NCBI RefSeq assembly: GCF_036884655.1
Contig: NC_088355.1
Coordinates: forward strand, 37,438,501-37,502,500
Reading direction: 5' to 3'
Source: Musa acuminata AAA Group
Taxonomy: Eukaryota > Streptophyta > Magnoliopsida > Zingiberales > Musaceae
DNA: 64,000 bases
The notes under the pieces are model-generated. The model searched no databases. It was not told the DNA's origin and saw nothing but the letters and a program-made list of their open reading frames with translations. Positions 59,046-64,000 of the stretch are shown piece by piece. The number at the start of each line of letters is the position of its first letter. The stretch's first letter is position 1. The translations under genes were made by a program, and so were the position numbers.

Positions 59046-62000
59046 TGTTAGAGTTAGCTCCAGAAAATTTACCAAAGGGTAATTTTAGTAATCTAACAAA
59101 AACAATAAAGTGAAAAGATAAAACGACAAGAACATCAAGAACATCAAGAACACCTGATTTATGTGGTTCGGTCAATTGACCTTGACCTACATTCACGATC
59201 GAAAGAGGAGCAAATCATTACTATAAAAGAGAGACTATTACAAATGCCTTACGAAGATGTTCTTAGGCCATAAAACACTTGAAAATACAAAACAAGAAAA
59301 ACCCAAACTATAAGTCCAAACTATTTAACTGAGTGTGGATTTAAACCCAAAGTAAACACTTAGGTTTTTCTTGTAGTGCATCTGACTTCAAAGCCTAGAC
59401 CCTTATTTATAGTTCCAATAAGAGATAACAAGCATGATTTTCCCGATGTAGGACTATGAGACTTGCCAAACTAATAAATCTCCACCTTGGCATGTCCCAA
59501 CAAATTTGCTCCACCTTCATCATAAAAGCCCCAACGGACAATCACCAACAATGAACACCAACAAAGTCCAAGCACTGCTTGAACTTGTAAACTGGAAGAG
59601 GCTTCGTAAGTATATCAGCTGGATTGTCTTTCGTATAAATTTTCTGAACAAGGACTTTTCCCTCAGTAATAGTATCTCATTTTCATCCAACAATTTTCTT
59701 ACCGGAAGGCGGCTTCTCAAGATCCCAAGTTCTATTCTGATGGAGAGATTCAATTTCTTCATTCATCGTGATCAACCACTTTGAGGAATTATCATAAGAA
59801 ACTGCATCTAAGTAGGAAGTAGGCTCACCAACTTCACTTGTTTCTTTTATAACAGACAAAGTATATGCAACCAAATTTACATATCTTTGTGGTGGTCGAA
59901 TATTTCTCAGTGGTCTATCCTTGGCTATGGAATATTGCTCTTCCTCTAGATCATCTTTATCAGTAGATTCGGGACCATCTATTAGCATTTTTTGAGTAGA
60001 AGAGTTCAACTTAAAAGAATCTGAATTACCAATCTCAAGCTCCATCTGCTTCTGCGCACTATCATTTGTACAACTAGTAGATTCCTCTTTGAAAGATAAT
60101 ATAAACAATTCATCAAAAGTAACATATCAAATGATTATAAATTTTAGTGATTTGGGATCAGAACACAATAATTTGTATCCTTTCACCCCAGAAGCATACC
60201 CAAGAAGAATACACTTTTTAGCTCGAGGCTCTAATTTTCCTTCATTTACATGCATGTATGTTGGACACCCAAAAAATTTTAAATCAGAGTAATCAGAAGG
60301 AGTACCTAACCAAACTTTCTCCAGAGTTTTAAAGTTAAATACTGCAGAAGGAGCGCGGTTGACAACGTAACAAGCCATATTAATCGCTTCTGCCCAAAAG
60401 TCATTTGTCAGCCTTGCATTTGAGATCATACACGTTGCTCTCTCCAAGAGTGTTCTGTTCATACGTTCGGCCACACCATTTTGTTGAGGCGTCATCCTAA
60501 CAGAGCGATGCCGAACGAATCCTTCATTTTTGCAGAATTCATCAAAGTCACCTTCACAAAATTCCATGTCATTATCTATTCGAAGCTGCTTAATATGTTT
60601 ACATGTTTGCTTCTCAATCAAAGCATTCCATTGTTTAAAGGTTAGAAAAATATCATTTTTATGCTTTACAAAATAAACCCAAACTTTTCTGGAATAATCG
60701 TCAATGAAAGTCAACATATACCTGGCACCACCCTTAGACTGAACATGAGCTGGACCCCAAAGGTCTGAATGAATATAGTCAAGGGTACCTTTTGTTTTGT
60801 GAACTATCGGAGAATTGAAGCTGACTCTTTTCTGCTTTCCAAAAATGCAGTGTTAATAAAAATCTAGTGGCCTAGTACTCTGTCCGCAAAGTAGACCCCT
60901 TTTGCTCAATATGCTCAAACCTTTTTCACTCATATGACCCAAACGCATATGCCATAATTTGGTGATGTCAGAATCAGACAATGATGATGATGAGACTGCA
61001 ACTGAGTCTGTGACAGTAGTTCCCTGCAAAATATACAAGTTATCAGACCTACAAGCTTTCATAATAATAAGGGCACTTCTAGAAACTTTCATAACTCCAC
61101 TTTCAGTTGTGTATTTATACCCAAAGGCCTCTAGTGTGCCTAAAGAGATGAGATTCTTTTTTAAATCAGGAACATGTCTAACATTAGTAAGCGTCCTCAC
61201 AATACCATCATGCATTTTAATTCGGATTGAGCTTTTACCAACAACATCACACACGGCATTATTGCCCATCAAAACAATTCCACCATTACAAGATTCATAT
61301 GTGGAAAACAAATCTCTATTATGACACATGTGATAAGAACAATCCGAATCTAAAATCCATTCATTTTTAGATCTCGTCCTATCATCAGTAGCAAAGAAAA
61401 TATTTCCATCATTCTCATCAGCTTCTATACTGGCTTCAGCGGACTCAGTAGTTTTCTTAACAATTTTTTTCCTTTTGCTTTAATTTATTTTTCAATTTAA
61501 AGCAATCAGCCTTAAGTGCCCCATTTTATGACAATATCTGCACTCCAAATTTTTATGTCTGGATTTAGATCTATATTTAGATCTACTACTATCAAATTCT
61601 CTTTTATCTGTTCTCCCCTTGATAACTAGACACTCAGCTTGATTTCCTCTACTTTCCCCAGTGATATCCCTATCTATCTACTCAGATTTTAGTGCAGATT
61701 TAATTTCCTAATACGAAATTATTTTTTTTTCCATAAATCATAGTATCACGGAAATGCTTAAAAGATTGGGGAAGAGAACACAAAAGTAACAGGGCCTTAT
61801 CCTCATCATTAATTTTTGCATCTATATTCTCCAAATCCATAACCAAGGAATTAAATTTATCAAGATGTGAGAGTATAGATGTACCTTCAGTCATCCGAAG
61901 CATATACAAACTCTGCTTCAAGTAGAGACGATTCTCCATTGTCCTCTTCATATACAAGGCTTTAAACTTGTCCCACATACTCTTAGTCGTAGTCTCCGTA

Positions 62001-62682
62001 GCTACCTCCCGTAAAACCTCATCAGAAAAATTTAGAATAATGCTTGATCGGGCCTTCTTATCCATACCCTCAAGATCTTCCTTTGACATACTATCTGGAA
62101 TGTTCTCAACTCCTTGTAGTACCAAATCAACTCCGTCTTGAACCAGAATGACCTCCATCTTGAGTTGCCACATGCCGAAGTTGACATTTCTATCGAATTT
62201 CTCGACAACAATCTTTGTTATTGTCACCGTTGCCAAAAGATCCTGAAACCAAGCTCTGATACTAGTTTGTTAGAGCTAGCCCTAGGAAATTTACTAAAGG
62301 GTAATTTTGGTAACCCAACAAAGATATTAAAACGAAAAGATAAAAGCGACAAGAACACCAAATTTACGTGGTTCGGTCAATTGACCTTGACCTATATCCA
62401 CGGACGAAAGAGGAGCAAATCACTACTATAAAAGAGAGACTATTACAAATGCCTTAGAAAGATATTCATAGGCCATAAAACACCCGAAAATACTAAACAA
62501 GAAAAAACCCAAACTATAAGCCCAAACTATTTAATTGAGTATGGACTTAAACCCAAATCAAACACTTAGGTTTTTCTTGTGGTGCATCTGATTTCAAAGT
62601 CCAAACCCTTATTTATAGTTCCAATAAGAGATAACAAGCCTTATTTTCCCGATGTTGGACTATGGGACTTGCCAAACTAACA
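59046..62682 (-). mobile_element. Copia-3, uninterrupted but lacking reverse transcriptase (copy B)
   Basis: 3,637 bp on the minus strand, 3' LTR 59,046-59,476 and 5' LTR 62,268-62,682, with target duplication ctttt on both sides (59,041-59,045 and 62,683-62,687). The primer-site-like TAGTATCAGAG is next to the 5' LTR, and the purine-rich tract ccaaggtggagatt is next to the 3' LTR. This copy shows the ancestral structure that copy A has lost. Confidence 0.95.
59560..62236 (-). pseudogene. Copia-3 gag-protease-integrase, reverse transcriptase deleted (copy B)
   Basis: Gag 61,700-62,236 (ATG at 62,236, about 178 codons) ends in a frameshift in an A-run. A degenerate zinc knuckle (CRYCHKMGH) lies near 61,510-61,550. 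The protease site reads [10 protein letters not shown] (Gly lost) at about 61,320-61,350. GAG-pre-integrase ([14 protein letters not shown]) ends at a stop before HCIFGKQK near 60,853. Integrase is at 60,127-60,717, with RIDNDMEF (copy A has the more usual RIDNGIEF) and QNGVAERMNRT. The first reverse-transcriptase block is at 59,683-60,108, then a jump leads to the RNase H tail NPADILTKPL near 59,600. No reverse-transcriptase catalytic motif remains. Confidence 0.9.
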
Positions 62683-63402
62683 CTTTTCTGTTCATCATCT
62701 CAAAGACATATGTCACTGATGATGTGGTTGTGCATTCTTCGAGGGAAATATAACCACAACAGTATCACCAATGTAGATAAAGAATAAAAGGACATTAGAG
62801 AGGAGGAGTATCATGGTTAGCCCGTCTCTGAAGAGCTTGCTTGCTAGGTCAGAGGTCAGAAACTTTCAACCCTAGACTTTTAGAATGCTGTAGTGGAGCA
62901 ACATCCTCCACCGACCGGTAGCATTATTGCACGAAGACCATGGTTAACCTGTCTCTGAAGACCTTGCTTAATAGGTCAGAAACACACCGATTCCAACCCT
63001 AGACTTTTAAGAATGCTACGGTGGAGCAACATCCTCCATTGATCGGTAGCATTGTTGCAACAGAGCCTATGACCAACAAAACAAGACGTTTATGATCATA
63101 TTATGGTGATCAACCACCTCTTTAAGTTTGCTTTCGAGAAGCTTTCAGGTTACTTAGCTCTCAGACTCCATAGCCAGCCATCCTTGTAAGTGACTCGCTA
63201 AAATTCAATCGAGGCTCCGCTGTCATGTCGTCAGCACAAGTTACAGGAAACCCTAATGGGATGCCAAGTCGAAGATGAGCGGACCCTTTTTTGTGCACCT
63301 TTTGGTGTTCATCGTGTACTATATAGCTAGCAACAAGACAGTAGACGTACATTTCAATGATCCCGGTACTTCCATGAAGGTTGCACCTCCCAACTTAAAT
63401 CT
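62683..63402. other. Intergenic DNA with the 127-bp tandem repeat (copy B)
   Basis: Same as 27,926-28,645, with scattered substitutions. The two-unit repeat is at about 62,812-63,061. Confidence 0.6.
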
Positions 63403-64000
63403 CGTTGGGCTAAAAGCCCATGAATTCAGTCCATGATGAGCTTTAACAGCCCATAATCCATCCCCTTTAATCTAATCCTAGATCAAATTAGAGGGATGTG
63501 GGTGGCTGCGAAAAGAGTAAGAAAAATTATAGCAGCACGATGAGAAAAACTGCAATGAAGATCAAATTGCAGCAACAACTTGGTTCAAAAAAAGGTAGAA
63601 AAATAAGATAAAGAAATGGAGGAAAACAAGGACAACGTAGAGAGACTGTTCTTAATCATATAGTAGTGTTATCGTCTTATGTTAGATCAGATCTACAGTA
63701 GATTCTTGTTGTGATTACTTGGGGAGAATTTAAATATTATGCGTAGTGACGTGATCATTGTATCCCAATTATTCTCTTATGATTATTGCTAAGACTTTGG
63801 GCAAGAGATTGAGATTTGTATATTTATTATTCTTATAGTAGATTATCTCTAGTTTGCCCCGTGGCTTTTACCCTTCACTTTTGAGGGGTTTTCTATGTAA
63901 ATCTTGGTGTCATATTTGATTGTGATTTTCATTTAATTATGATGCGTGTTACGGCCTGCAAGTATTTATTTCTATACAAAGTTTATTTCTCTTTATATCC
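63403..64000 (+). mobile_element. Copia-4 5' LTR, cut by window end (copy B)
   Basis: Matches 28,646-29,243 with about ten substitutions, clearly more than in the left part of the unit. The window ends about five bases before the LTR end. Confidence 0.88.

Larger units (their letters stand above)
37937..64000. repeat. Tandem segmental duplication, copy B (cut by window end)
   Basis: This is the second copy of the unit, in direct orientation and immediately after copy A, with no spacer. It is truncated by the window end inside the first LTR of copia-4. It differs from copy A by a 6-bp shorter CT tract (47,020-47,052), a 349-bp deletion with 87 bp of filler in the copia-1 gag, a conversion-like tract at about 52,130-52,600, and an uninterrupted copia-3. 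A false assembly duplication cannot be excluded from sequence alone. Confidence 0.95.

Overview
The window is nuclear DNA of a flowering plant. The evidence is multi-exon genes with GT-AG introns, SABATH-family methyltransferases (a plant family), many Ty1/copia LTR retrotransposons with the plant initiator-Met-type primer site, and AT-rich intergenic DNA. A monocot such as a banana relative is my guess from the general look of the repeats; it is an inference and unverified. I see no rRNA, tRNA, CRISPR array or bacterial-type operon.

Layout. The window holds most of two copies of one ~37.9-kb unit in direct tandem. Copy A runs from base 1 to 37,936. Copy B starts at 37,937, where the sequence of base 1 begins again, and is cut by the window end at 64,000 (equivalent to about 29,243 of copy A). 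The first ~22.6 kb of the two copies is almost identical. The part after that is visibly more diverged and carries a large structural difference.

Unit order (copy A): intergenic flank (1-2,251); a ~4.8-kb LTR element without coding capacity (2,252-7,053) with a nested copia-type solo LTR; SABATH gene 1 (7,681-9,083, minus strand); a full-length copia element (copia-1, 9,165-14,450) inserted in the 5' leader/promoter of gene 1; the displaced promoter flank (14,451-15,669); copia-2 (15,670-19,166), which lacks reverse transcriptase; a SABATH exon fragment (19,365-19,563); SABATH gene 2 (19,807-21,200); copia-3 (21,372-27,925), interrupted in copy A by a 4.2-kb foreign block (23,204-27,428); intergenic DNA; copia-4 (28,646-33,455), decayed; SABATH gene 3 (33,781-37,090) with a small gag-only copia element in its third intron. 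Copy B repeats this up to the first LTR of copia-4. There copia-3 is uninterrupted, the gag of copia-1 carries a deletion with filler DNA, and the gene-1 promoter flank carries a conversion-like tract.

Biology. The host content is a cluster of SAM-dependent carboxyl methyltransferase genes of the SABATH family (relatives methylate salicylate, jasmonate, benzoate, anthranilate or xanthosine). All are on the minus strand and share a four-exon structure. Only gene 3 is intact. Genes 1 and 2 each carry one single-base frameshift, present in both copies, so those lesions predate the 38-kb duplication or homogenisation. Retrotransposons have landed in a promoter, in an intron and between genes, and SABATH promoter-flank sequence has been moved around with them. 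The tandem copy could also be a false duplication in an assembly (two haplotypes joined); only long reads or copy-number data can settle this.
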